Below are positions 18,148-25,644 of a stretch of DNA of 64,000 bases, one piece after another. The stretch lies in the NCBI GenBank assembly GCA_017858735.1, contig JAFMBH010000005.1, positions 1-64,000 on the forward strand, written 5' to 3'. The notes beneath the pieces are model-generated. The model was not told the origin of the DNA and did no database searches. It was given only the letters and a program-made list of their open reading frames with translations. Made by a program: the position numbers and the translations under genes. Positions within the stretch are counted from its first letter, which is position 1; every line of letters begins with the position of its first letter. The DNA comes from Bacteroidota bacterium (GTDB lineage: Bacteria; Bacteroidota; Bacteroidia; Chitinophagales; Saprospiraceae).

Positions 18148-18855
18148 ATGAAACCAATAGTACAAATATCATTGGACCTCACTAATATTGATGAGGCGTT
18201 AGAAACCGCAGCCATGGCCCTCCGCGCTGGCGTCGATTGGCTGGAAGCTGGAACTCCCCTCATTTTAGCAGAGGGCTTGCATGGCGTAAGAAAACTTCGC
18301 GAAGCTTTTCCTGGTATTCCCATAGTTGCAGACTTGAAAACCATGGATGGTGGATACCTGGAAGCTGAAATGATGGCAAAAGCAGGCGCCACTCATGTGG
18401 TAGTTATGGCGCGCGCTCACGAAGAAACCATTAGATGTGTAGTTCAGGCAGGTAAAGACTATAATATTCAGGTTATGGGCGATAATCTGGGCTGTCCTGA
18501 CATGGTTGCCGGGGCAAAATGGCTGGAAGACCTGGGTTGTGATTTTGTGATTCATCATATTGGTTATGACGAGCGCAGGGGTATTGCCGCAAGAGGTCTT
18601 CGAATGCCTAATCCTCTGGATCAACTGAGGGAGGTCGTTGATGCTGTGCGTATTCCCGTACAGGCTGTTGGGGGCCTTTCCCTGGAACAAGCCATTCAAT
18701 GTCCTCTTTATGGCGCGCCCTTAGTGGTTTTGGGTGCCCCATTGACTATCGATGCCGATGCCTTTAAAACGGCAGATGGAAATTTAGAGGCTTCCCTCCG
18801 TTTAATTTGTGAAAAAATACATGCATACAAGGATGTTCCCGTCCGGTCTGCTTAA
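18148..18855 (+). CDS. OMPDC-suprafamily enzyme (hexulose-6-phosphate synthase / ketogulonate-phosphate decarboxylase-like)
   Basis: 235 aa TIM barrel. It has D10, E33 (WLEAGTP), the suprafamily signature DLKTMD (D62, K64, D67) and H136 (VIHHIGYDERRG), at nearly the positions known in E. coli UlaD. At position 112 it has Asp, as in hexulose-phosphate synthases, where UlaD has Glu; position 139 is Gly rather than Arg. So it leans to the HPS side or to a third specificity. It opens an operon of two dehydrogenases, an isomerase and a transporter. No kinase or 6-phospho-3-hexuloisomerase is nearby, so the usual pathways are incomplete. Family call strong, substrate open. Confidence 0.8.
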   Translation: MKPIVQISLDLTNIDEALETAAMALRAGVDWLEAGTPLILAEGLHGVRKLREAFPGIPIVADLKTMDGGYLEAEMMAKAGATHVVVMARAHEETIRCVVQAGKDYNIQVMGDNLGCPDMVAGAKWLEDLGCDFVIHHIGYDERRGIAARGLRMPNPLDQLREVVDAVRIPVQAVGGLSLEQAIQCPLYGAPLVVLGAPLTIDADAFKTADGNLEASLRLICEKIHAYKDVPVRSA

Positions 18856-18866
18856 AATTTGAAAAT

Positions 18867-19901
18867 ATGTCCAGTTTATTAAGTCCCGCAGTAGTAAATT
18901 TTGCTCCTGAAAAAGGCTCTGTTGAGATTCGTGAAATCGCTGTTCCCATTATAGGTGATGATGATGTTTTATTGGAAGTAGTCAATGTAGGTGTTTGTGG
19001 CAGTGACTTGCATCAATGGACAGCCGATCATAGCTGGCCTGTAAATTATCCTGTCGTTTTAGGTCATGAATTTGGTGGTCTTATTGCCGCATTAGGTAAA
19101 AATGTCTCTGTTTGGAAGGAAGGAGACAGGGTGGTTAGCGAAACCGCTGCCATTATCAATCCTAATAGCCCTATGTCAAAAACAGGATTGTATAATCTCG
19201 ATCCCGATAGAAAAGGATTTGGTTATGGTGTAAATGGTGCCATGACACGATATGTTAGGGTCCCTGCACGTTGTCTGCATCGGGTACCTACTCATTTATC
19301 CTTTGAAGAAGCTTGTTTGACAGAACCTTGCTGTGTTGCCTATAATTCTGTAGCTTTTAATAGTTCCGTAAAACCTGGCGATCGGGTTATTGTCATTGGT
19401 CCGGGCACTATAGGCATATTATGTGCCGCTGTAGCACGCATTTGTGGTGCCGAAGTAGCCGTCGTTGGCCTTGAATCTGATAAATTAAGATTGGATATCG
19501 CAAAACAATATGGTTGTGAAACCATCATCGGAGACGCCACAGAATGGGCGAAAGACAGGGACGGACTAGGCGCCGACCTTATTGTGGATGCCGCTGGTGC
19601 AAGTATTACCCTAAAAATGGCGTTGCAATGGGTCAGACCTAACGGTCAAATAACTAAAGTGGGCTGGGGTCCTCAACCTCTTGGCTTTTCTCTCGATCCT
19701 TTGGTTCAAAAAAATGTAACCCTAAAAGGTAGTTTTAGTCATAATTGGCCAATCTGGGAAAGGGTGATTGCACTCCTCGCGAGTGGTAGCCTCAATGTGA
19801 AACCTATCATTGGTGGCGTTTGGGCCATCGATCAATGGAAAGAGGCTTTTGAAAAAATGCACCACGGCGAAGTAGTCAAAAGTGTCCTTAAACCCTTCTG
19901 A
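18867..19901 (+). CDS. zinc-type medium-chain alcohol/polyol dehydrogenase
   Basis: 344 aa MDR protein. Catalytic-zinc ligands are visible: C44 (VCGSDLHQW), H67-E68 (GHEFGG) and E153 (LTEPCC). The Rossmann glycine motif is GPGTIG (178-183). The structural-zinc lobe, normally four closely spaced Cys, is replaced by a Cys-free stretch (about 92-125; AAIINPNSPMSKTGLYNLDPD). Relatives oxidise polyols, threonine or sugar acids to ketones with NAD(P). It follows the decarboxylase by 11 bp, so it may supply a keto acid to it. Specificity cannot be read from sequence. Confidence 0.85.
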   Translation: MSSLLSPAVVNFAPEKGSVEIREIAVPIIGDDDVLLEVVNVGVCGSDLHQWTADHSWPVNYPVVLGHEFGGLIAALGKNVSVWKEGDRVVSETAAIINPNSPMSKTGLYNLDPDRKGFGYGVNGAMTRYVRVPARCLHRVPTHLSFEEACLTEPCCVAYNSVAFNSSVKPGDRVIVIGPGTIGILCAAVARICGAEVAVVGLESDKLRLDIAKQYGCETIIGDATEWAKDRDGLGADLIVDAAGASITLKMALQWVRPNGQITKVGWGPQPLGFSLDPLVQKNVTLKGSFSHNWPIWERVIALLASGSLNVKPIIGGVWAIDQWKEAFEKMHHGEVVKSVLKPF

Positions 19902-19902
19902 T

Positions 19903-20697
19903 ATGCGCCTTCACGGTAAAGTTATTATTGTTACAGGAAGTACCACCGGTATTGGCAAGGCAATGGCCTCCCGATTCGTTCAGGAGGGTGCCAAAGTAGT
20001 CATTCATGGTTTGGAAAAGGATTGGGGCGAGGAGGTTATTCATGCCCTGGGTAGCGAAAATGCTGCACTTTGTATCGGTGATCTCCAAGACGAAGCGACT
20101 ATAAAGGAATTGGTGCGTTGTGCTATCCTTTCTTTTGGGAAATTGGACTCGGTCGTTAATAATGCCGCTTGGGTGGTATCTTCTAATCTGGATTCTACAG
20201 ACGCCTCTTTTTTTGAAAAAATTTTGAAAATCAATACGATAGCTCCTTTTCTACTCATTAAGGAAAGTCTTCCCTATTTGACCGCTCAAAGAGGATCCGT
20301 GTTGAATATTGGCTCCGTAAATGCCTATAGTGGAGAACCCGATTTACTCGCTTATAGTGTATCAAAAGGTGGATTAATGACCCTGACCAGAAATTTGGGC
20401 GATACCTTACACCGGGAAAATGGCGTTAGGGTGAATCAAATTAATCCAGGTTGGGTGCTGACAGAAACGGAACAGCAAAGAAAAATGTCCCATGGATTAT
20501 CAGGAAATTGGTTTGAAAAAATTCCTTCTGTTTTTGCCCCTTCCGGCCGGCTCATAAAGCCAGAAGAAATTGCCGCCGCCGCAGTCTATTGGCTGGGTGA
20601 CGAATGTGGCCCTATCTCCGGACAAATTGTTGAATTGGAACAACATCCTTTCATTGGAAGAAATCCCCCAAAAGATTCTTCTACCATAAATCATTAA
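19903..20697 (+). CDS. short-chain dehydrogenase/reductase (SDR)
   Basis: 264 aa from the ATG at 19903, one base after the upstream stop; a frame starting at 19882 would overlap that gene and add seven residues before the first strand. Classical SDR: TGSTTGIG (11-18), NNAA (86-89), S138, YSVSK with Y151 and K155, and NPGWVLTE after the active site. It reduces or oxidises a hydroxyl with NAD(P). Tight coupling to the MDR gene suggests two successive oxidations or an oxidation/reduction pair on one sugar or sugar acid. Confidence 0.88.
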   Translation: MRLHGKVIIVTGSTTGIGKAMASRFVQEGAKVVIHGLEKDWGEEVIHALGSENAALCIGDLQDEATIKELVRCAILSFGKLDSVVNNAAWVVSSNLDSTDASFFEKILKINTIAPFLLIKESLPYLTAQRGSVLNIGSVNAYSGEPDLLAYSVSKGGLMTLTRNLGDTLHRENGVRVNQINPGWVLTETEQQRKMSHGLSGNWFEKIPSVFAPSGRLIKPEEIAAAAVYWLGDECGPISGQIVELEQHPFIGRNPPKDSSTINH

Positions 20698-20698
20698 A

Positions 20699-21583
20699 AT
20701 GCCTCAATTAGCCGCTTTTCCGAAGGCCTATATGAATGCGCTTTGTAAAGATGGAACCATGAAGGTTTCTGAATGGATTGATATCGCCTGCCGCCTTGAT
20801 ATTGATGGCCTCGAATGGTATGCAGGGTTTCTGGAAATGGAAAATGCTGATAACTGGAAAATTTTCCGACGTCAGGTGGAAGATAATGGTAAGGTTATCC
20901 CTATGATGTGCTGTTCTCCAGATTTCACTCATCCCGATAAGGCATTTCGCGACATAGAAATAGCTAAACAAAAGCATTGGATTGACATGACTTATGCGCT
21001 CGGAGGAAAGTTTTGCAGAGTTCTTTCAGGGCAAAAAAGACCCGAATTATCCATTGACCTGGGTATTCAACTTGCTGCCGACTGCATTCATGAATGCTTA
21101 CCTTATGCACAAGAGCGGGATATCACGCTCATCATTGAAAATCATTACAAGGATGATTTCTGGACATACCCGGAATTTGCCCAAAAAATGGACGTGTTTT
21201 GCGCCCTGGTAGATAAAATTAATCATCCCTTTTTTGGGGTAAATTATGATCCGAGCAATACCTATCTGGCCGGTGAGGATCCATTGGAATTATTGAAAAG
21301 AGTAGTGCATCGCGTGGTCACCATGCATGCCAGCGACCGATATTTGAAAGAAGGCACCCTGGAAGACCTGAGAAACGAGGAGGGAGGTGTCGTGGGCTAT
21401 GCCAAACGCCTCAGTCATGGTGAAATTGGAAAAGGCCTGAACGATTATGATGCCATATTTACCCTGTTAAAAAAACAAAATTTCAACGGGTGGATAAGTA
21501 TTGAAGACGGCGTAGATGGCATAGAACAACTGGAACGAAGCGTATTATTTTTGCGTAAAAAAATGAAGGAATATTTCTCCTGA
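20699..21583 (+). CDS. sugar phosphate isomerase/epimerase-type TIM barrel protein
   Basis: 294 aa, xylose-isomerase-like/AP-endonuclease-2 fold. Metal-site type residues are seen in LIIENHYKDDFW (Glu/His), NYDPSNTYL (Asp) and VTMHASDRY (His), and near the end GWISIEDGVDG (Glu). It has no signal peptide, so it is cytoplasmic, unlike the Tat-exported relative at 29987. It starts one base after the SDR stop. It probably isomerises or epimerises a keto sugar in the same pathway. Members of this superfamily have very diverse reactions, so no substrate is claimed. Confidence 0.8.
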   Translation: MPQLAAFPKAYMNALCKDGTMKVSEWIDIACRLDIDGLEWYAGFLEMENADNWKIFRRQVEDNGKVIPMMCCSPDFTHPDKAFRDIEIAKQKHWIDMTYALGGKFCRVLSGQKRPELSIDLGIQLAADCIHECLPYAQERDITLIIENHYKDDFWTYPEFAQKMDVFCALVDKINHPFFGVNYDPSNTYLAGEDPLELLKRVVHRVVTMHASDRYLKEGTLEDLRNEEGGVVGYAKRLSHGEIGKGLNDYDAIFTLLKKQNFNGWISIEDGVDGIEQLERSVLFLRKKMKEYFS

Positions 21584-21602
21584 AAACTGATTATTCCTAT
21601 AA

Positions 21603-22940
21603 ATGAAACCCGCACCTACCCGATTTTTTGACATCCTGAAGCACCTTGGTCCGGGAATAATTATTGCAGGCTCCATCGTTGGTTCCGGAGAGCTTATCGC
21701 CACAACGCTGGTAGGAGCAAAAACAGGCTTTGTCCTCCTTTGGCTTATTGTATTAGGTTGTGTCATAAAGGTATTTACCTTAATAGAATTTGGAAGAAAT
21801 ACTATTATCCATAGTACATCACCTCTGGTTGCATTAAATGAAATACCTGGTCCGAAGCTTAAGGTTCGCTGGATTATCTGGTATTGGTTTTTCATGATTG
21901 TTCTTATTATTTCTCAACAAGGAGGAATTTTAGGAGCTACCAGTCAGGCAGTTTCCGCCATTTCTTTTACAAATAATGAAGTTCACTGGCTAAATAATAT
22001 CAATATTTTGTCGCTCATCATCGCTTGCATCACCGCTTTGATGCTGTATTTAGGTCGCTTTTCATTTATTCAATCTTTTTCTACCTTGTTGGTATTCCTT
22101 TTTACCACGGTAACTCTTTTCAACGTCGCTTATCTTCAGTTTATACCTGGATGGGAAATATCGTGGGCAGATATAAAAGAAGGATTTAGCATGGGTATTC
22201 CGGCAAGCAAGGATGGGCTAGCCATTGCCCTGGCCGCATTTGGCCTAATCGGTGTCGGATCGTCGGAAATAATCATGTATCCTTACTGGTGTCTGGAAAA
22301 AGGTTATGCCAAATTTACCGGCCCATTCCAGGATACCCCAGAATGGCACGACAATGCAAAAGGCTGGATTAAGGTGCTTCAGATAGATGCCTGGCTTTCT
22401 TTGGTTGTTTACACCATTACTACCGTTGCTTTTTATCTCCTTGGTGCTTCAATTCTGCATAGAAACGAGCTTTTACCAGAGGAAAATAACCTCATTACTA
22501 CACTGGGTGAAATGTATGTTCCCGTTTTTGGTTTATGGGCAAAACCTGTGTTTTATGCTGGAGCCATTGCAGTCCTTTATTCTACTTTTTTTGTTGCAGC
22601 GGCTGGAAATGCCAGGGTATTGGCCGATGGTTTTGCCTTGGTTGGTATAATAAAAAAGGATGCTCAAACACATGAAAAATGGACTAAAATACTCTCTTTT
22701 GCATGGCCCATTGCCGCGTTAATCCTTTTCCTGTTCATTCAGGCACCAAAATCAATGATCATCTGGTCGGGCATCGCCCAGGCAGTCATGCTCCCGATGC
22801 TCGCTTTTGCAGCCCTATATTTTCGGTATTTTAAAACACCTCAAAAGCTGACCCCCCATTTTATCTGGCAAATATTTTTAATAATCTCCGCTATCGGAAT
22901 GCTCATAGTGGCTATATGGACCTTATGGTCAAAATGGTGA
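21603..22940 (+). CDS. Nramp-fold transporter lacking the canonical metal-binding motifs
   Basis: 445 aa, about 11 membrane helices. The Nramp family is recognisable from GPGIIIAGSIVGSGE in helix 1 and the overall helix pattern. In true Mn/Fe Nramps, helix 1 carries DPGN and helix 6 carries MPH. Here the aligned residues are GSGE (27-30) and GVGSSE (217-222), so the metal ligands Asp, Asn and Met are gone, while a Glu appears in each. It is the last gene of the sugar-catabolic operon, 19 bp after the isomerase gene. I infer that it carries an organic substrate of the pathway or a non-standard cation; this needs a transport test. Confidence 0.75.
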   Translation: MKPAPTRFFDILKHLGPGIIIAGSIVGSGELIATTLVGAKTGFVLLWLIVLGCVIKVFTLIEFGRNTIIHSTSPLVALNEIPGPKLKVRWIIWYWFFMIVLIISQQGGILGATSQAVSAISFTNNEVHWLNNINILSLIIACITALMLYLGRFSFIQSFSTLLVFLFTTVTLFNVAYLQFIPGWEISWADIKEGFSMGIPASKDGLAIALAAFGLIGVGSSEIIMYPYWCLEKGYAKFTGPFQDTPEWHDNAKGWIKVLQIDAWLSLVVYTITTVAFYLLGASILHRNELLPEENNLITTLGEMYVPVFGLWAKPVFYAGAIAVLYSTFFVAAAGNARVLADGFALVGIIKKDAQTHEKWTKILSFAWPIAALILFLFIQAPKSMIIWSGIAQAVMLPMLAFAALYFRYFKTPQKLTPHFIWQIFLIISAIGMLIVAIWTLWSKW

Positions 22941-23132
22941 CCGTATTATCCAGCATATAAGGTTTAAAAGTCTTTTTGACGATGTATGGGAAAATTATAA
23001 TTAGAAACTAAAATGAAATGAATCTTCGCTAATTAAACCAAAACATGGTTTATAAGCGAAAATTAGTTTTGTATATAATATTTATAAGAAATGCTACGAC
23101 AACAAACAATTAACTGACAGAAGAGAAATTTT
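22941..23132. other. gene-free spacer at the edge of the accessory island
   Basis: Strongly AT-rich. I see no frame with family features on either strand, no terminator with a U-run after the transporter gene, and no tRNA. The boundary from the catabolic operon to the toxin-antitoxin region falls here. Confidence 0.5.
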
Positions 23133-23165
23133 AGTTTCGTTTTAACGAAACTTTTAGTATGTTTG
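23133..23165 (+). promoter_or_regulatory. HigBA promoter with palindromic operator over the -33 region
   Basis: AGTTTCGTT (23133-23141), a 2-nt spacer and AACGAAACT (23144-23152) form a perfect 9-bp inverted repeat. Five bases downstream is TATGTTTG (23158-23165), an exact TAnnTTTG -7 box, 23 bp before the toxin ATG. The palindrome covers where the -33 element should be, as expected for autorepression by the antitoxin. Confidence 0.65.
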
Positions 23166-23187
23166 ACGCATTGAATAATTGTAACGA

Positions 23188-23544
23188 ATGGACAAACATT
23201 TCGAAATCTTATTTTTAGACGAGGCATTTGAATTTTTGAGTAGCTTAGAGCGAAAACATTACGAAAAAATACTTTATAACATTCGTAAATCTCAAGTAGA
23301 ACTTGACCCTGAACTTTTCAAAAAACTCTCGGATGACATTTGGGAATTTAGGACGCTTTATCAGGGTTTACGGTATCGACTGCTTGCTTTTTGGGACAAG
23401 ACTTCAACAATTGACACTTTGGTTGTTTCAACACACGGATTCGTCAAAAAAAGAAGTAAAGTTCCAGACAATGAAATTCAAAAAGCAGTTAACATTAGGA
23501 CAAAATATTTAGTAGAAAAACAAGTAAAAGATAAGAAAAAATGA
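23188..23544 (+). CDS. HigB-like toxin of a type II toxin-antitoxin system (RelE/Gp49 family)
   Basis: 118 aa. It resembles the phage-derived Gp49-like/HigB branch of the RelE superfamily: an N-terminal helical hairpin (EAFEFLSSLERKHYEKILYNI), LSDDIWEFRTLYQGLRYRLLAFWD as the central beta strands, and THGFVKKRSKVPDNEIQKA at the end. The family cleaves mRNA on the ribosome. It precedes its antitoxin with an ATGA overlap, the usual higBA order (toxin first). The key basic and aromatic residues look intact, so it may be functional. Confidence 0.82.
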   Translation: MDKHFEILFLDEAFEFLSSLERKHYEKILYNIRKSQVELDPELFKKLSDDIWEFRTLYQGLRYRLLAFWDKTSTIDTLVVSTHGFVKKRSKVPDNEIQKAVNIRTKYLVEKQVKDKKK

Positions 23545-23855
23545 AAGCATATACTTTAGACCAAGTACAAGACAAACTAATTGGTAAAATTGGGACACCT
23601 GGACGTGACATATTTGAATATGAACTTCAAATGGACTTAATTGGTAAAGCCATTAAGCAAACACGACAAGAAAGAAATTTGACACAGGAAGAACTTGGAA
23701 AACTAATTGGTGTTCAAAAAGCCCAAATTTCAAGACTTGAAAACAATGCAAGTAATGTTACAATGGACACTTTGATAAAAGTTTTTACAGCATTAAAAGC
23801 AAATATAAAACTTCAAGTAGAACTACCTAATCTGAACATCAGCATTGGACAATAA
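23541..23855 (+). CDS. HigA-like antitoxin, XRE-family HTH
   Basis: 104 aa. Residues about 37-92 form a Cro/CI-type HTH (IKQTRQERNLTQEELGKLIGVQKAQISRLENNASNV, matched in part). The N-terminal 35 residues are probably the toxin-contacting part. Start and toxin stop overlap as ATGA, indicating translational coupling. It would neutralise HigB and bind the palindrome at 23133-23152. Confidence 0.85.
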   Translation: MKAYTLDQVQDKLIGKIGTPGRDIFEYELQMDLIGKAIKQTRQERNLTQEELGKLIGVQKAQISRLENNASNVTMDTLIKVFTALKANIKLQVELPNLNISIGQ

Positions 23856-24210
23856 TAAGGCACATAACAACATTGGCAATAGGCGAGGTTTCGTGCTCCG
23901 AACTAACTTTTATATTGAATAGGCTGACCACCCAATTTGTCAGAAATGAACAATAATAAAACGTGGAGATCAAAACCCACTTTAAAAACGGGAGCGTATT
24001 TAAAAAACCTTATGAGTAGGTCAATTTAAACATTAAAAATTATCAAATTATTAACCACAAAAAATGTGTTGACATTTTTTGGAACTATTAATTTTATTCA
24101 AGCTATTGACTTTTTCATTATTTGTCAGTGGGCTAAGCTGAAACAAGTCAGCTGCATCTTTTGTTACACAATACCATTTAACCTTTGAATCCAGGAAGAA
24201 TAAATAATTC
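23856..24210. other. gene-free AT-rich stretch with a degenerate repeat remnant
   Basis: No coding frame or tRNA is seen between the antitoxin stop and the promoter of the next gene. Near 23863-23905 there is a CATAACAACATTGG...GGCGAGGTTT...GTGCTCCG stretch, of a style I associate with dispersed intergenic repeats of Bacteroidota. No matching inverted partner was found, so it may be a fragment. Confidence 0.4.
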
Positions 24211-24218
24211 TAACTTTG
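24211..24218 (+). promoter_or_regulatory. putative -7 box of the LLM oxidoreductase gene
   Basis: TAACTTTG matches TAnnTTTG exactly, about 50 bp upstream of the ATG at 24271. A TTTG at 24184-24187 lies 23 bp further up as a possible, slightly distant -33 element. Confidence 0.45.
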
Positions 24219-24270
24219 TATCATTTGTGAAATAATTTGAATAAACTTTAATTAATAATAGGGAAGACCC

Positions 24271-25314
24271 ATGGAAATAGGAATAGATAGTTTTGCTGCC
24301 TTTGTGACGGATGCTCAAGGAAATCCTGCCGGTACCGCTCAAGATGCATTACGCGAATTGCTGGATCGCATACAGTTGGCCGATGAAAAAGGGCTGGATG
24401 TATTTGCCATCGGGGAGCACCATAGAAAGGAATTTTTAGATTCCGCTACCTCAGTGATTTTGGCCGCTGCCGCCGCGCGCACCTCTCGGATTCGATTGAG
24501 TAGTGCAGTGACCGTACTCAGCGCAGCAGACCCAGTAAGGGTATTCCAACAGTTTGCTACGCTAGACTTACTCTCCCAAGGTCGTGCCGAACTGGTTGTA
24601 GGGAGGGGTTCCTTTACAGAAGCATTTCCCCTTTTTGGTTTGAATATTCAAGATTACGATGCCCTGTTTGCAGAAAAGCTGGATCTACTATTGCAGCTCA
24701 ACGAACAAGAGGTAATCACCTGGAAGGGGAGATTTCGACCTTCCTTGCAATCGCAAGCAATTTATCCAAGGCCTATGCAAGCCAAACTCCCCATTTGGTT
24801 GGGCGTAGGTGGTACACCCGCTTCCTTTGCGCGGGCAGGTTCTCTTGGACTTCCCTTAATGGTAGCGGTAATTGGTGGGGAGACGCACCGTTTCCGTCCC
24901 TTGATTGATCTGTACCGGGAAGCTGGAGACAAGGCTGGTTTTGCACAAGAAGACTTAAAGGTAGGCCTGCATTCCCTGGGTTATGTAGCGAAAACACATG
25001 AAGAAGCGGTAGAAACTTACTACCCCGGCTATGCCGAAACCTTCACCCGCATCGGTCGCGAGCGCGGTTGGCCACCCGTCACCCGAGGACATTTTGAAGC
25101 CCAAAATGCTCCACGAGGAGCCTACCTGGTGGGGGATTCCGATGAGGTGGCAGAGAAAATTCTGCGTCATAGTGCCTCTTGGGGAGGCATTGATCGCTTT
25201 ACCTTTCAGCTGGACAATGCCGGACTGAGTCATCAACAGCTCAGTGAAACCATTGCCTTGATAGGGGAAGAAGTGATTCCTAAAGTAAAAAAAGCGCTTT
25301 CCCACGGGGATTAA
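24271..25314 (+). CDS. LLM class flavin-dependent oxidoreductase (luciferase-like monooxygenase)
   Basis: 347 aa TIM barrel of the bacterial-luciferase family: IGEHHRKEFLDSATSVILAAAAARTSRIRLSSAVTVL in two parts near residues 47-90, LDLLSQGRAELVVGRGSF (about 99-116), and LPIWLGVGGTPASFARAG around 174-191. It should bind reduced FMN or F420-like flavin and oxidise a small organic substrate. Its codon use is visibly more GC-rich than the surrounding small island genes, so it may be an older or separately acquired gene. It stands alone with 330 bp of gene-free sequence after it. No substrate can be inferred. Confidence 0.88.
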   Translation: MEIGIDSFAAFVTDAQGNPAGTAQDALRELLDRIQLADEKGLDVFAIGEHHRKEFLDSATSVILAAAAARTSRIRLSSAVTVLSAADPVRVFQQFATLDLLSQGRAELVVGRGSFTEAFPLFGLNIQDYDALFAEKLDLLLQLNEQEVITWKGRFRPSLQSQAIYPRPMQAKLPIWLGVGGTPASFARAGSLGLPLMVAVIGGETHRFRPLIDLYREAGDKAGFAQEDLKVGLHSLGYVAKTHEEAVETYYPGYAETFTRIGRERGWPPVTRGHFEAQNAPRGAYLVGDSDEVAEKILRHSASWGGIDRFTFQLDNAGLSHQQLSETIALIGEEVIPKVKKALSHGD

Positions 25315-25632
25315 GCTATTTTGGCCTTTCCTATCCAGGACTTCGGAAGCAACTAAAAGGTGAAAATAGTTATTTAACTGTATTGACCACTGGTCTAAAG
25401 AATGTTAATGTATTGAAATGACCAGGAACCAGGACTAATATTAACAGGAAACTTCACTGAAAAGGGTTTGTGATTGACTAGAAAGTAGGCTTAAAATAAA
25501 TGTAGTCACCATAATTGACGAAGAACCTAATTTCATCCGGATTTTATATTATTCTGCCTCATCTCTTTGTAAACGCCACTTTTGTCATCCAAATGCCGCA
25601 CATAAGTGTTTCATTTAATTATTTATTAATAC
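25315..25632. other. gene-free stretch between the LLM gene and the XRE fusion gene
   Basis: No frame with recognisable protein features on either strand, no strong hairpin with U-run and no tRNA. I see nothing else in it apart from the promoter box at its right edge. Confidence 0.5.
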
Positions 25633-25640
25633 TAGTTTTG
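25633..25640 (+). promoter_or_regulatory. -7 box almost touching the start codon
   Basis: TAGTTTTG matches TAnnTTTG exactly and ends only four bases before the ATG at 25645. If used, the transcript would begin at or very near the start codon (leaderless). No clear -33 element. Confidence 0.45.
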
Positions 25641-25644
25641 TAAA

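Noticed and set aside
18265-18699. 144-codon open frame antisense to the decarboxylase gene
   Set aside because: No family features; a shadow of a strongly supported gene on the other strand.
23856-24210. Searched as a possible CRISPR or integron array
   Set aside because: No regularly spaced repeats and no full attC structure; at most a repeat fragment.
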